64,000 nucleotides of DNA from Alteromonas portus. Lineage in GTDB: Bacteria > Pseudomonadota > Gammaproteobacteria > Enterobacterales > Alteromonadaceae. The stretch spans positions 124,001-188,000 of the forward strand of contig NZ_SWCO01000003.1 in assembly GCF_005117025.1 (NCBI RefSeq), written 5' to 3'. The translations under genes and the position numbers were made by a program. Below, one piece after another: positions 10,001 to 19,068 of the stretch (position 1 is its first letter; each line of letters opens with the position of its first letter). Below the pieces are notes generated by a model. The model was not told the origin of the DNA. It did no database searches and saw only the letters and a list, made by a program, of their open reading frames with translations.

Positions 10001-11091
10001 GCAAACGCATTGTTTCCGGATGTAATGGTCGCTCCTTCTTCCAACCATGGATCTTCTGTGCTTAGGCTTTCATAGTGAGAGAGAGTAACAAGAGATGCAT
10101 CAAGAATCTCAGTTGGATCATTTCCCTCAGTTAGTTGGGGGATGACGTCGCCGTGAGGTCCTTGTAATGGGTAACCATTTTCCTTAGCGTAAGCCCTATA
10201 TGTAAATTCTGTTGAATGTGCTACGAGGTTGTTTTTCAATAAAACTTTACCTGAATTAGCATCTACCACATAACCAAAGTACTCACTTTCCACACTGTTA
10301 ACATCTGCAACAGACACTTCAACATAATATGCGGCGATCAACCCATTGTCGCTGTCAAAATATACTTTTTTAGCGCGAGGCTTACTATCAACGACAAGGT
10401 CGTTCGAAAACGGCGTTGCGACAAAAGTTTCATACTTTTCATTTGCCGAATCAGCATCAAGACTTAAGTTGATGTCCCCAGCATTAAGGTCTTTGAACGC
10501 TATAGAAACTGCGGTATTCGAATTACCGAAATCCATATTAGGTGCAATCTGACCTTCTGGTAGAAGATTCTGTGAAAAATAACCAGAGCCAGCAACTAAT
10601 GAATACTCAGCGTTTAACATTACGCTGTATTCACGATTAAATACTTCTACCCCCAAAATATTTTGTCGATATTTTGCAATGCGGCTACCTTTACCAAGGT
10701 CATGCATGTAAACGAGATTTGCGCTATTAACTGTTGATTTTGTGCGATTGACACCTGTTAATGCAGATAGGTAGTAATCAGCAGCAAACTCTGCGCGTGC
10801 CTCAGGTTCTAGGGCTGAAAGACTAGGTGCTGATAAATTTTTTGGGGCCCATACAAAGGTCGCCTTGCCCATTTCGCTATCAAACTGACTAGCAATGCCA
10901 GATACTGTTGGTCTTGCGGCCAATTCACGTTGGAAGTCAGCATCGTGGCTTGTTGCGTTAAACGATGACGCTTTTGAAACAGAACTGCTATTTGAAAGCT
11001 TTGTGTAATTAGTAGGGACGGCGTCCACGGCTGTACTGGCAAGAACAGCAGCCACGGCAGCTGACACTGTGGTAAGTTTGAGATTTAACAT
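7072..11091 (-). CDS. Secreted multidomain M36 (fungalysin-type) zinc metallopeptidase with PA domain and GlyGly-CTERM-like tail
   Basis: A 1339-residue exported protease. In order: a signal peptide (about 1-24); an FTP/PepSY-like propeptide region (to about 300); an M36 catalytic domain with HEFGH (H648, E649, H652) and the downstream GEGWSD motif near residue 675; an inserted protease-associated (PA) domain (about 510-625, with GCAFTEKVINAQEAGAIGAL) placed before the zinc motif; a beta-rich region; a MAM- or jelly-roll-like domain (about 1010-1195); and a PKD/cadherin-like domain (about 1215-1300). The C-terminus is SSGGSSGGSMGW, a hydrophobic stretch, then RRRMKRS, which resembles a GlyGly-CTERM sorting signal. 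The expected route is Sec, then type II secretion, with rhombosortase cleavage. Its likely role is degradation of extracellular protein. The gene is monocistronic. Confidence 0.88.
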   Translation of the reverse strand: MLNLKLTTVSAAVAAVLASTAVDAVPTNYTKLSNSSSVSKASSFNATSHDADFQRELAARPTVSGIASQFDSEMGKATFVWAPKNLSAPSLSALEPEARAEFAADYYLSALTGVNRTKSTVNSANLVYMHDLGKGSRIAKYRQNILGVEVFNREYSVMLNAEYSLVAGSGYFSQNLLPEGQIAPNMDFGNSNTAVSIAFKDLNAGDINLSLDADSANEKYETFVATPFSNDLVVDSKPRAKKVYFDSDNGLIAAYYVEVSVADVNSVESEYFGYVVDANSGKVLLKNNLVAHSTEFTYRAYAKENGYPLQGPHGDVIPQLTEGNDPTEILDASLVTLSHYESLSTEDPWLEEGATITSGNNAFAYADVIPPQGFNNGDFTAETTSQNTFDYVLSDDERANSYNNRKAAIVNLFYMTNFLHDYYYDYGFDEASGNAQLSNYDRGGFEGDPLELQAQDYSGLNNANMATPADGSSPRMQQYLWNDKDATVGEDWGTVVTNVDGLGLLESSQIASFGPQQYSDVSGSVVRLVDGDLTAGSETDGCEPAINSDALAGNIAIIDRGGCAFTEKVINAQEAGAIGALIVNNIDDGTPAPMGGTDPLVSIPSMGLNFEEGSQVYAEVDANIDLQVEMFSNFPLKDSTFDNAIIAHEFGHYIQNRLVGNASGLINFQGRAMGEGWSDVHALLFVTKEEDLAIPGNDMLQANYGVGTFVADFFRGIRRAPYSTNMEINPFTFQHISTGAAPDGFPATTNASPHGAGEIWAVTLWEMYVALVNEHGFDEGRDRMSRYIVEGYKMTPVAPTYTEARDAILASVYANNPEDFELSIAAFAKRGMGLGAISPDRFDADLMNVVESNAVELASFTAASFTLDANYDGETVGYCSADGILDNGETATLSVTVNNSGSESLTGVTGQIVVVSDHDVVIENDGVIVFGDMTPFSSSTVDGIEVSLEGAGTADEIELEIRFPEQVEGDDIVEPEPISLTASVNFDFDKKAPVGGSSTSDMETVSLFEDFVENVIDGDGLALGTRVVDTVNTNFFQSRNPGVNLGAQTMLIRNNDFISDVAYETDTVEIGFNGNFTISFWHAYLIESGYDGGVVEISINGGEWQDATNFGQFTNGGYNQVLGEIADQPLSGRAVFSGRNLAADFSTAGNTESIVFDEVLNGNVVKFRFRMASDSAVSDFGWFIDNVTFSNIEGPVFNEVVAGDTADCDNSLPRIVVPETIEVIEGETGTIEAVASDRNGDTLSYSWVQTAGQDVELTNADTATLTFSTPSISIDATLEFEVTVSDGKGSVTAQTTVNVSNVSTPQPQPSSGGSSGGSMGWIALLLAPAVYLRRRMKRS

Positions 11092-11354
11092 GTTGTTTCC
11101 CTGGTATTTTTTTAAGTGACCTTATTATGGTCTTATATTTTGCTGTTAGCTCTTATCCGATAATACATCTGTCAAAGCAAAGTTTTGTCCTACGCTTTTA
11201 ACATCAGCAGAATGCGATTGTGATGAAAAAGAGCCAATTTAGAAAATAAGGTCTTACACTCAACAAAGGCAAGAAAAATTCTGTTTATTAGCTAACTTTA
11301 ATTGTAAAAAATTGTTTATATTTACTTCCTAAGTACCAAGAGGAAACAAAAACA

Positions 11355-11900
11355 GTGAACCTAAAATCAAAAATTAATTTACATATCAAAATGTTATCGA
11401 TACTAGTAACAAGCGTAGCGGTCATAGCGTGTAGTAGTGAAAACGAAAAAGCTGTTGTAATGAAAGAAATTGTGGGAGAAGGCGAGAGTAATAACAGTGA
11501 TAAAGCAAAGGATATTACATATGAAAACAAAGTAGAGTCCGTCATTGGCAGCAAAAATGAGCAATCAGCTTCTCTTGATATAAACGGTGAGAAATACAAA
11601 CTACTCTCTCATGATTTTAAAGCGGGAAGCAAAGTAAGAAATGTACTAACTAACGAGATTGGAACAGTGATGGGATCTTTTTATGTATCGATAGAAAAAA
11701 AGATGGAATTTAACAAACTTAACACTCGCTTCAAAATAAAGCCATTATCTAACGATACATTTGAATTTATCCCACTAGACAGAAAAGCTCATCTACTTGA
11801 AATTTATAGAGAATTAAAACTCACTCCTGAATTTTTGCATGTTGAAATGAATATCATGTTTTTAGGAAGTCATGACGGCGACGCAAAAAAGCAGTTTTAA
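11355..11900 (+). CDS. Orphan small lipoprotein, function unknown
   Basis: A 181-residue product with a lipoprotein signal: a basic N-terminus, a hydrophobic stretch and lipobox VIAC followed by SSENE, so it is probably anchored in the envelope. The mature part is charged. It contains a KOW/SH3-like stretch, AGSKVRNVLTNEIGTVMGSF, which is suggestive only. The GTG at 11355 has a good AGAGGA ribosome site about 10 bases upstream. An ATG at 11391 would give a shorter signal peptide. Base composition is visibly more AT-rich than the flanking genes, and the gene stands alone between a minus-strand peptidase and the bkd operon, which suggests recent acquisition or a lineage-specific gene. I do not recognise the family. 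Confidence 0.65.
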   Translation: MNLKSKINLHIKMLSILVTSVAVIACSSENEKAVVMKEIVGEGESNNSDKAKDITYENKVESVIGSKNEQSASLDINGEKYKLLSHDFKAGSKVRNVLTNEIGTVMGSFYVSIEKKMEFNKLNTRFKIKPLSNDTFEFIPLDRKAHLLEIYRELKLTPEFLHVEMNIMFLGSHDGDAKKQF

Positions 11901-11976
11901 GACGATATTTTAAAAACAGAGGAAGGTTACTTCCTCATTCCCGACTGTTAACTAAGCAAGCCAGCATTCACACTCT

Positions 11977-11996
11977 GTTTACAGGGTTTACATCTC
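11977..11996. repeat. Short direct repeat GTTTACA-GG-GTTTACA upstream of the bkd operon
   Basis: Two GTTTACA heptamers two bases apart lie in the 267-base gap before the bkd genes, about 175 bases upstream of the first start codon. They could be a tandem regulator half-site. No other strong structure is visible in this gap. Confidence 0.25.
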
Positions 11997-12167
11997 CTTC
12001 ACGTGATTTAGGATGTTTGTTTCGTATTGGCATGGAACGATAGGAGGTTTATACCTTAGTAATTCATAAAAGCCAATTAATGAAAATGACACTCCTGCTT
12101 CTCCTCAACTAGCATATTGTTATCACTATAAGTCGCTATTAACCCTCATATTTAAGGGGAGAAAAAC

Positions 12168-13355
12168 GTGAAAGACAGAAATCATTTGGCCGAAGTAAAA
12201 ACAACAAGTAAGGTCGAAATTATTACTAAAGGGGTTGTTGATATCCCAATGCTGCAGATCCTTTCTGCTGAAGGTGAACTCATTGAAAAAGCGGTTGAGC
12301 CTGACCTCAGCAAAGAGGAAGCATTAAAAATATTTAATACCATGCATTACATTCGAGTATTAGACGAACGTATGGTGGGTGCACAGCGTCAAGGTCGTAT
12401 TAGTTTTTATTTGGCCAGTACAGGTGAAGAAGCAGCGTCAGTAGCAAGTGCTGCGGCACTATCGGACGACGACATGATAATGTCTCAGTACCGTGAGCAA
12501 GGCGCATTGGCGTACCGCGGATACACCACAGAACAATTTATGAACCAAATGTTTAGCAATAAAGACGACCCGAACAAAGGACGTCAAATGCCTATCCATT
12601 ATGGTGACAAGCCACTTAACTTCATGACGATATCTTCTCCACTAGGCACACAGATCCCTCAAGCATCTGGTTACGCCTATGGCCAAAAAATGTCGGGTAA
12701 AGATGTGGTTACTATCTGTTACTTCGGTGAAGGTGCAGCCTCAGAAGGGGACTTCCACGCAGGGCTGAATATGGCCGCTGTACTAAACTGCCCAGTAATC
12801 TTCTTTTGCCGTAACAATGGCTACGCCATTTCAACACCAGCAGAAGAGCAGTTCGCAGGTGACGGCATTGCGTCTCGTGGCTTAGGTTACGGTATTAAAA
12901 CTATCCGTGTTGACGGTAACGATGTGCTAGCTATTTATGCTGCTACCAAAGAAGCCCGTCGTATTGCCATTGAAGAAAAGTGCCCTGTGCTTATTGAAGC
13001 CATGACTTATCGCTTAGCGGCGCACTCTACATCAGACGACCCAACAGGCTATCGCTCTCGTGAAGAAGAAGATAAGTGGCGTGCAAAAGACCCTATCGCT
13101 CGCATGGCAAAATGGTTAGAAAGTAAAGGCTGGTTTGACGAGGCGGAAAACCAAAAGCGCGTCGATAAAGCAAGACAAGACGTTTTAGCAGCAATGAAGA
13201 GTTGTGAAAAAACAGACGTATGTGCCATTGAAGACATTGTCGAAGATGTATACGACACACCACCTTGGCACTTAAAAGAACAGCTCAGTGAATTGAAAGC
13301 GCATATTAAAAAGTATCCGAAGATGTACCCTAAAACAGCAGGGAGAGTAAAATAA
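12168..13355 (+). CDS. bkdA1: Branched-chain 2-oxoacid dehydrogenase E1 alpha subunit
   Basis: A thiamine-diphosphate-dependent E1 alpha chain (395 residues) that, with E1 beta, decarboxylates branched-chain 2-oxoacids from valine, leucine and isoleucine. The TPP-binding region is visible as [13 protein letters not shown] followed by RNNGYAIS. The conserved loop [11 protein letters not shown] matches the phosphorylation-loop region of the family. The start is GTG with an AAGGGGA ribosome site seven bases upstream. Its stop overlaps the E1 beta start (TAATG), so translation is coupled. The order E1a-E1b-E2 is the standard bkd order. A related acetoin or pyruvate complex is a less likely alternative. 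Confidence 0.9.
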   Translation: MKDRNHLAEVKTTSKVEIITKGVVDIPMLQILSAEGELIEKAVEPDLSKEEALKIFNTMHYIRVLDERMVGAQRQGRISFYLASTGEEAASVASAAALSDDDMIMSQYREQGALAYRGYTTEQFMNQMFSNKDDPNKGRQMPIHYGDKPLNFMTISSPLGTQIPQASGYAYGQKMSGKDVVTICYFGEGAASEGDFHAGLNMAAVLNCPVIFFCRNNGYAISTPAEEQFAGDGIASRGLGYGIKTIRVDGNDVLAIYAATKEARRIAIEEKCPVLIEAMTYRLAAHSTSDDPTGYRSREEEDKWRAKDPIARMAKWLESKGWFDEAENQKRVDKARQDVLAAMKSCEKTDVCAIEDIVEDVYDTPPWHLKEQLSELKAHIKKYPKMYPKTAGRVK

Positions 13356-14332
13356 TGGCTAAGATGAACCTACTTCAAGCAATTAATAATGCACTCATCA
13401 CAGCCATGACCGAAGATGAAAAAGTGATGGTCTTTGGTGAAGACGTGGGCCATTTTGGAGGCGTATTCCGTGCGACCAGTCATCTTCAGGAAAAATTTGG
13501 AAAAGCACGTTGCTTTAACACGCCGCTTACCGAGCAAGGCATTATCGGCTTTGCCAACGGCTTAGCTTCACAAGGCTCTGTACCTGTTGCTGAAATTCAA
13601 TTTGGCGATTACATTTTCCCTGCGTTTGACCAAATCGTGAATGAAACAGCTAAATGGCGCTATCGTTCAGGCGGACAGTTCGATGTGGGTACGCTTACCA
13701 TTCGTACACCTTACGGTGGCGGTATCGCAGGCGGCCATTATCACAGTCAATCACCAGAGGCCTTCTTCGCTCACTGCCCGGGATTAAAGATTGTTATTCC
13801 TCGTGATCCATACCAGGCGAAAGGTCTGTTGCTTGCGTCTATTCGCGATAAAAACCCCGTATTGTTTATGGAGCCTAAGCGTCTTTACCGTGCTTCAGTG
13901 TCAGAAGTGCCTGAAGAAGATTACGAACTACCGTTAGGTAAGGCAGATATCGTTCAAGAAGGTAGCGATATCACGTTACTGGGATGGGGCGCGCAAATAG
14001 AAATTCTGCAAAAAGCCGCAGAGATGGCACTTGAAGATGGTGTGTCGTGTGAAATTATCGATTTACGCAGCATATTACCGTGGGACGTTGAAACGGTTAT
14101 GCAATCTGTAATGAAAACAGGTCGTTTATTGATAAACCACGAAGCACCGCTAACGGGTGGCTTTGCGAGTGAAATTGCCGCGAGCATTCAAGAACGTTGT
14201 TTCTTATACCTTGAAGCGCCTATTGCAAGGGTGTGTGGTTTAGATACGCCGTATCCTTTGGCACACGAAAAAGAATATATGCCAGATGAAACGAAGACGT
14301 ACGAAGCCATAAAACGTACGCTTCACTACTAA
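13355..14332 (+). CDS. bkdA2: Branched-chain 2-oxoacid dehydrogenase E1 beta subunit
   Basis: A 325-residue transketolase-like beta chain that pairs with the preceding alpha chain. Family motifs include [17 protein letters not shown] near the N-terminus, [32 protein letters not shown] and [20 protein letters not shown], which together fit the branched-chain E1 beta family. The C-terminal domain has [17 protein letters not shown]. The ATG shares one base with the stop of the alpha gene, a clear sign of coupling, and the E2 gene follows after 16 bases. Confidence 0.92.
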   Translation: MAKMNLLQAINNALITAMTEDEKVMVFGEDVGHFGGVFRATSHLQEKFGKARCFNTPLTEQGIIGFANGLASQGSVPVAEIQFGDYIFPAFDQIVNETAKWRYRSGGQFDVGTLTIRTPYGGGIAGGHYHSQSPEAFFAHCPGLKIVIPRDPYQAKGLLLASIRDKNPVLFMEPKRLYRASVSEVPEEDYELPLGKADIVQEGSDITLLGWGAQIEILQKAAEMALEDGVSCEIIDLRSILPWDVETVMQSVMKTGRLLINHEAPLTGGFASEIAASIQERCFLYLEAPIARVCGLDTPYPLAHEKEYMPDETKTYEAIKRTLHY

Positions 14333-14348
14333 GCCGGGGGACGATGAA

Positions 14349-16064
14349 ATGACAATTGAATTTATCTTACCGGACATTGGTGAAGGTATTGTTGAATGTG
14401 AACTTCTGGAGTGGTTAGTTTCTGAAGGTGAGCATATAGAAGAAGATCAACCTGTCGCGGAAGTAATGACCGACAAGGCTACCGTGCAAATTCCTGCAAT
14501 GCATGCGGGTGTGGTTAATAAACTGCATTACGCGGTAGGCGATATTGCTAAAGTGCACGCACCGTTATTCTCTATGACACCAGATGATGCCGACGCTAAC
14601 TCACATACACAAGAAGACGCGCAAGCGGAAGTAAAAGATAGTGCGGCTGAAACAGCGACAGCGAATGATAGTGCTTCTTCAGGCGCTTCAAACGGCAAGC
14701 GCATCGAAGACTTTATTTTGCCAGATATTGGTGAAGGTATTGTCGAGTGCGAAATTGTAAAGTGGAACGTGGCCGAGGGCGATGAAATAGAAGAAGACCA
14801 AGCCGTTGTAGAAGTAATGACCGACAAAGCTGTGGTAGAGATCCCCGCTAAAAACGCAGGTACCGTGCATCGTCTTTACTACGCGCAAGGCGATATAGCG
14901 AAAGTGCATAGTGCATTGTTTGCGCTAGAAGTTGCCGGTGAAGCTACAATTACCAGTGGTACTAATGACGAATCACCATCGGCAAACAACAGTGCTTCAA
15001 TCGTTGCACCTCAAAGTTCAGTGAACACGCAAACAAACGGTTCAAGTCAGCAATCAGCGCAAGTGGCACCATCAAAGTTCAGCGACGGCGAATACGAGCC
15101 ACCTATTGCTATAGAAGGTAAGGTGTTGGCTAGCCCCGCGGTAAGACGTGTTGCAAGAGAAAAGAATATCGACCTTTCTACTGTGGAAGGCTCGGGTAAA
15201 AAAGGGAGAATTCTTAAGTCTGACGTGTTGAATACACAACATTCGAATGTTGACACGTCGCCCCAAGATACCTCGTCTCAAAATACGACATCTTCTGCGC
15301 CAAGTTCATCTACCGCAGATAAAGGTGATTCAAACAGCACAAGCACTGTGCTTAAAGGTAGCGTTAGAACAGAAAAAGTACGCGGTATTCAGGCCGCTAT
15401 GGCGAAGCAAATGTCGGCTTCGGTCTATACTATCCCGCACTTCACAGTAAGTGACGAGTTGGTAATGGACAACCTGATGGCGCTACGCAAGCTGCTTAAA
15501 CCTGAATTTGAAGCGAAGAACGTAAAACTCAGCTTTATGCCGTTTTTCGTTAAAGCAATGTCATTGGCACTTAATGAGTTCCCTGTAATTAACAGTCAGC
15601 TTAACGAAGACGCCACTGAGATAAGCTACTTCGCAGACCACAATATTGGTTTTGCAGTAGACTCTAAAATTGGTTTGCTTGTACCGAATATTAAGCGCGT
15701 ACAAGACCTCTCGCTTTTAGATATTGCTGTTCAAATGCAGGATATTATCGAGCAAGCCAGAGCAGGGCGCGTGGCTGGCGAGCACCTTAAAGGCGGTACG
15801 ATTAGTATCTCTAATATTGGTGCGATAGGTGGTATTACCGCAACGCCAGTAATTAATAAGCCAGAAGCTGCCATTGTTGCTCTTGGCAAAACGCAGAAAC
15901 TTCCGCGTTTTGATGATGAAGGGAACGTTAGCGCGCAAAATATCATGGCGGTTAATTGGTCTGGTGACCACCGTATTATTGATGGTGCGACAATGGTGCG
16001 ATTCAATAATCTATGGGTGAGTTACCTGACACAGCCAGAGAAAATGTTAATGCACCTTAAGTAA
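14349..16064 (+). CDS. bkdB: Dihydrolipoyl acyltransferase, E2 of branched-chain 2-oxoacid dehydrogenase
   Basis: A 571-residue E2 core protein that transfers the acyl group from E1 to CoA. It has two tandem lipoyl domains, with the lipoylated lysines in EVMTDKATVQIP (K43) and EVMTDKAVVEIP (K160). Low-complexity Ser/Asn/Thr-rich linkers follow. A peripheral-subunit-binding domain (LASPAVRRVAREKNID, about 258-295) precedes the catalytic domain, which ends with GDHRIIDGA (His541, Asp545). Two lipoyl domains are more than in the single-domain Pseudomonas BkdB. No E3 gene follows, so a shared lipoamide dehydrogenase encoded elsewhere is inferred. An out-of-frame ATGAAATGA overlaps the start region; the in-frame ATG follows a GGGGGA site. 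Confidence 0.92.
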   Translation: MTIEFILPDIGEGIVECELLEWLVSEGEHIEEDQPVAEVMTDKATVQIPAMHAGVVNKLHYAVGDIAKVHAPLFSMTPDDADANSHTQEDAQAEVKDSAAETATANDSASSGASNGKRIEDFILPDIGEGIVECEIVKWNVAEGDEIEEDQAVVEVMTDKAVVEIPAKNAGTVHRLYYAQGDIAKVHSALFALEVAGEATITSGTNDESPSANNSASIVAPQSSVNTQTNGSSQQSAQVAPSKFSDGEYEPPIAIEGKVLASPAVRRVAREKNIDLSTVEGSGKKGRILKSDVLNTQHSNVDTSPQDTSSQNTTSSAPSSSTADKGDSNSTSTVLKGSVRTEKVRGIQAAMAKQMSASVYTIPHFTVSDELVMDNLMALRKLLKPEFEAKNVKLSFMPFFVKAMSLALNEFPVINSQLNEDATEISYFADHNIGFAVDSKIGLLVPNIKRVQDLSLLDIAVQMQDIIEQARAGRVAGEHLKGGTISISNIGAIGGITATPVINKPEAAIVALGKTQKLPRFDDEGNVSAQNIMAVNWSGDHRIIDGATMVRFNNLWVSYLTQPEKMLMHLK

Positions 16065-16120
16065 ACGCCCGTTGTTCAATCAGGATTAATGTAACCTGAT
16101 TGGCGTAAGCAAAAGATGAA

Positions 16121-16152
16121 AATGGCCAATATTAAAATGTTGGCCATTTTTG
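16121..16152 (+). terminator. Intrinsic terminator after bkdB
   Basis: The stem AATGGCCAA / TTGGCCATT, with a 10-base loop, is followed by a T-rich run about 60 bases past the bkdB stop codon. A smaller AATCAGG/CCTGATT hairpin sits just upstream at about 16078-16101. Confidence 0.8.
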
Positions 16153-16224
16153 TTTTGTATACCTCAAAGCGCGATGGCGTTATTATATCGCTTTATAAAC
16201 AAACATGAATTTTACTGAGGTTTT

Positions 16225-17103
16225 GTGCTTAGTTATCAACACGCCTTTCATGCGGGCAACCATGCTGATGTCATTAAACATCTTTGTTGGATTGGCGTTA
16301 TCAACGCATTAAAGAAAAAAGATAAACCTTTCACGCTATTCGACACCCACGCAGGCGCTGGCGCGTACCATTTAACCGACGCTATGTCGTCAAAAAATAA
16401 AGAGTACGAGACAGGTATTTCTCGTTTGCTTATAGATGATAAAGGCGCTCAGGACTTGCCAGGCTTGTTGGCCGACTATTTATCGTTGTGTGAACCATTT
16501 TTAGCACAGCAGCAATATCCGGGCTCGCCTGCAATAAGCGCAAAAGCGAAAAGGGATGGTGATAACTTACACCTAATGGAACTTCACCCTGCGGAATTCG
16601 ATAAACTAGACAACAACGTGTCCAGTTTACGCACCCGTAATAGCCACGTACATAAACGAGACGGGTACGAAGGGCTTCGTGCACTCACGCCGCCTAAACC
16701 CAATCGCGGTGCTATTTTAATCGACCCCCCTTATGAGCGCGTGAATGAATATAGCGACCTTGTTAAGGGTGTAGAACAGGTATTCAAACGCTGGCAGCAG
16801 GCACAAATTGTAGTGTGGTATCCACTACTTTCAGAGAGAGCTGGCGCGAAAAGTGGTGCAAGTGAAGCTATGTGTGAAAAGCTTGCAGCAATGGGTAAAT
16901 CCTGTTTTAAAGCAGAAATATGCGTGGCAGAAAATACCGCTGATGCCGGAATGTATGGTTCGGGCGTATTCGTTTTAAACCCGCCTTGGCAATTAGATGC
17001 TAATTTAGAGAGCGCGTTAGAAAGCGTTGTTGGTATGCTAGGTGAAAATGAAACGGGTTATCACGCTACAGCGCATGTTACCTGGATAAACGAAGATAAT
17101 TGA
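16225..17103 (+). CDS. rlmJ: 23S rRNA (adenine(2030)-N6)-methyltransferase RlmJ
   Basis: Methylates A2030 of 23S rRNA using S-adenosylmethionine. The 292-residue protein starts with MLSYQHAFHAGNHADVIKH, a near-identical match in style to RlmJ. It carries a SAM-binding segment (LFDTHAGAGAYHL) and the N6-adenine catalytic motif IDPPYERVNEY. The start is GTG, supported by a TGAGG site and by conservation of the N-terminus. It stands alone between the bkd terminator and the kinase-like gene. Confidence 0.93.
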   Translation: MLSYQHAFHAGNHADVIKHLCWIGVINALKKKDKPFTLFDTHAGAGAYHLTDAMSSKNKEYETGISRLLIDDKGAQDLPGLLADYLSLCEPFLAQQQYPGSPAISAKAKRDGDNLHLMELHPAEFDKLDNNVSSLRTRNSHVHKRDGYEGLRALTPPKPNRGAILIDPPYERVNEYSDLVKGVEQVFKRWQQAQIVVWYPLLSERAGAKSGASEAMCEKLAAMGKSCFKAEICVAENTADAGMYGSGVFVLNPPWQLDANLESALESVVGMLGENETGYHATAHVTWINEDN

Positions 17104-17187
17104 TTGCTGTGCAGTTTAACAATGGTAAGCGTATTGTTGCTGATTAATCCGTTTCAAATAAGTCACTAAAAGCGTGAAGTAAAAAAC

Positions 17188-19068
17188 ATGTCGCAACTCA
17201 AAGGCCTAAAACATTTCTATATACCCGATGAGCAGTCCATATATCTGCTATCCCACGCGGATGCGAAAAAACTAAAAGACTGGGTAAACCTGTGTATCTC
17301 ACAGTTAGAAGGGTTGGGTTACAGTGACATCGAACTTTTAGGAAAAGGGGCTTTTGGATTTGCGTTCGCAGGGAACGCGCCAAGCGGTGAATCACGGGTA
17401 TTTAAGTTCTCGCGTATAACGTTACCGCAGCATGTGCAAGATAGACTAGAAGAGGAAGCATTCATGCTCTCTCACGTTAATCACGAGTTTGTGCCGCGGT
17501 TTATTGAATATCAACAAATACGCAGGCAATCCATCTTAGTCATGGGGCGCGCGCCTGGCGAAGACCTAGAAAAAGTCAGCTTGAAAACTGGGCCACTGTC
17601 GCCCCGTATCATCGTCAAAATCGCAGTACAAGTAGGCGAACTTTTATCAAGCTTTCGCCAATACAGTGAAAATGGTGAGATTAAACCCATTGTGCACGGT
17701 GACATCAAACCCTCGAATCTGGTTTGGGATACTGAAAATGAAACTGTAGGCTTGATTGATTGGGGCTCTTCAGTGTTCGCACAGACTGACATTACGGGGC
17801 AGTATGTGGGTAACAATGTCATGGATTTAATGTCAGGAGAGCTACACCAAACCAACGCCCGGCTTGGTGATGTTTATTTTATTGGAGAAGAGCAACTTAA
17901 TGGCGCACTTTCCAGCCCACGCTTTGATGAACAAGGCCTGGCGAGCACCCTGTATGCGTTGGCATCAGGGCAGTCGTGTCGTTACGGAAGCAAGGTTATT
18001 ACACCGTCATCCCTCGGACTACCCAAAATGCTCGCCAATATTTTGGAGCACATGCTAAGTGAAGATCCTATAAAAAGAAGACAAGGCGGAGATTACCTGT
18101 TTAATCACCTTCACGTTTTGAAGAATATGGTCTTCACACAAGACAAGCCAGCACAATACACACCGTTAATACCAACATGGCTAGCTCACACACAAAACCG
18201 TGCTGATATTGAAACCGTCGTTTACAGTTCTCGAAAATCTTACTTACGTCAACAGGCAAGGCTGTCTGATTCATTAGATGAGAAAGACGTAGAGGAACTT
18301 CGTTATATAGACGATGCGCAATTTGATCGCTACTACAAAAACTATTTACAGGGCATGGGTGATACTGAAAAAGCGTTTGTTTCGGCAATTAGCAGGCTAG
18401 GTCGTTACCCTGTGGTTGGCGGTATGGCTGTGCGCTGGGAGCCTGAAGGCATATATGTTGATTCCAGCTTGAACTTGTATGATGAATCAATGAAAGCAGC
18501 GTTTGATTTAGCAGTGAATAATGTCATTAATTTAGCAAGGGCTATTCACAAGCCCGCGGTGTTCAAATGTTGTATGTTCAACGCCAAAAATACACTGCAC
18601 ATTGAACGCGAAAGTGAAGATGAAGACTTTAAACCTGCTGGCGGTATGTTTATACCCTACGAACTATCACGGATTTCTGCACAAAAAGATGAAAGCCGAA
18701 CTCACTCATACTTTGAAGATGGTGATGATCCTGATGAATTACTAAAGCTGCCCCAGGAGATAATCGATACCATCGTCCAGCTTAATACAATACATCACAC
18801 TGGTTGTATTATATTTGAAGCATTACCAAGGCATCTGAAAATTCACAACTATTATACCTTGCTAGATCATAGCCAAGAAGAGCGCTTCCAAACATTGTTA
18901 GCGCAACTCGTACAGCAAATCCCCAAAATAAAAGGGCTAGGCATTTCAGGGTTTATGAAGTTACCCTATAAAGATACGCGCTTTTTCGAGCATAAAGCAA
19001 AATTGCCTGAGAAGTACTATCCGCGAAACCCAAAAGCAGTAATTGAAGAGAACGCACACCATGTCTGA
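17188..19068 (+). CDS. Protein-kinase-fold protein with uncharacterised C-terminal domain
   Basis: A 626-residue cytoplasmic protein. Residues about 45-310 form a eukaryotic-like kinase domain: glycine loop GKGAFG (52-57), candidate ATP lysine in VFKFSR (K73), catalytic loop HGDIKPSN (H170, D172, K174, N177) and metal-binding IDWGSS (D191) where DFG is usual. The canonical catalytic Asp, Lys and Asn are present, so activity is plausible. The HGD and DWG variants resemble RIO-, APH- or HipA-like small-molecule kinases as well as Ser/Thr kinases. Residues about 330-626 match no domain I know and have no membrane segment. The gene's last eight bases overlap tesB, implying coupling to tesB and the gamma-carbonic-anhydrase gene. 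The substrate is unknown. Confidence 0.75.
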   Translation: MSQLKGLKHFYIPDEQSIYLLSHADAKKLKDWVNLCISQLEGLGYSDIELLGKGAFGFAFAGNAPSGESRVFKFSRITLPQHVQDRLEEEAFMLSHVNHEFVPRFIEYQQIRRQSILVMGRAPGEDLEKVSLKTGPLSPRIIVKIAVQVGELLSSFRQYSENGEIKPIVHGDIKPSNLVWDTENETVGLIDWGSSVFAQTDITGQYVGNNVMDLMSGELHQTNARLGDVYFIGEEQLNGALSSPRFDEQGLASTLYALASGQSCRYGSKVITPSSLGLPKMLANILEHMLSEDPIKRRQGGDYLFNHLHVLKNMVFTQDKPAQYTPLIPTWLAHTQNRADIETVVYSSRKSYLRQQARLSDSLDEKDVEELRYIDDAQFDRYYKNYLQGMGDTEKAFVSAISRLGRYPVVGGMAVRWEPEGIYVDSSLNLYDESMKAAFDLAVNNVINLARAIHKPAVFKCCMFNAKNTLHIERESEDEDFKPAGGMFIPYELSRISAQKDESRTHSYFEDGDDPDELLKLPQEIIDTIVQLNTIHHTGCIIFEALPRHLKIHNYYTLLDHSQEERFQTLLAQLVQQIPKIKGLGISGFMKLPYKDTRFFEHKAKLPEKYYPRNPKAVIEENAHHV

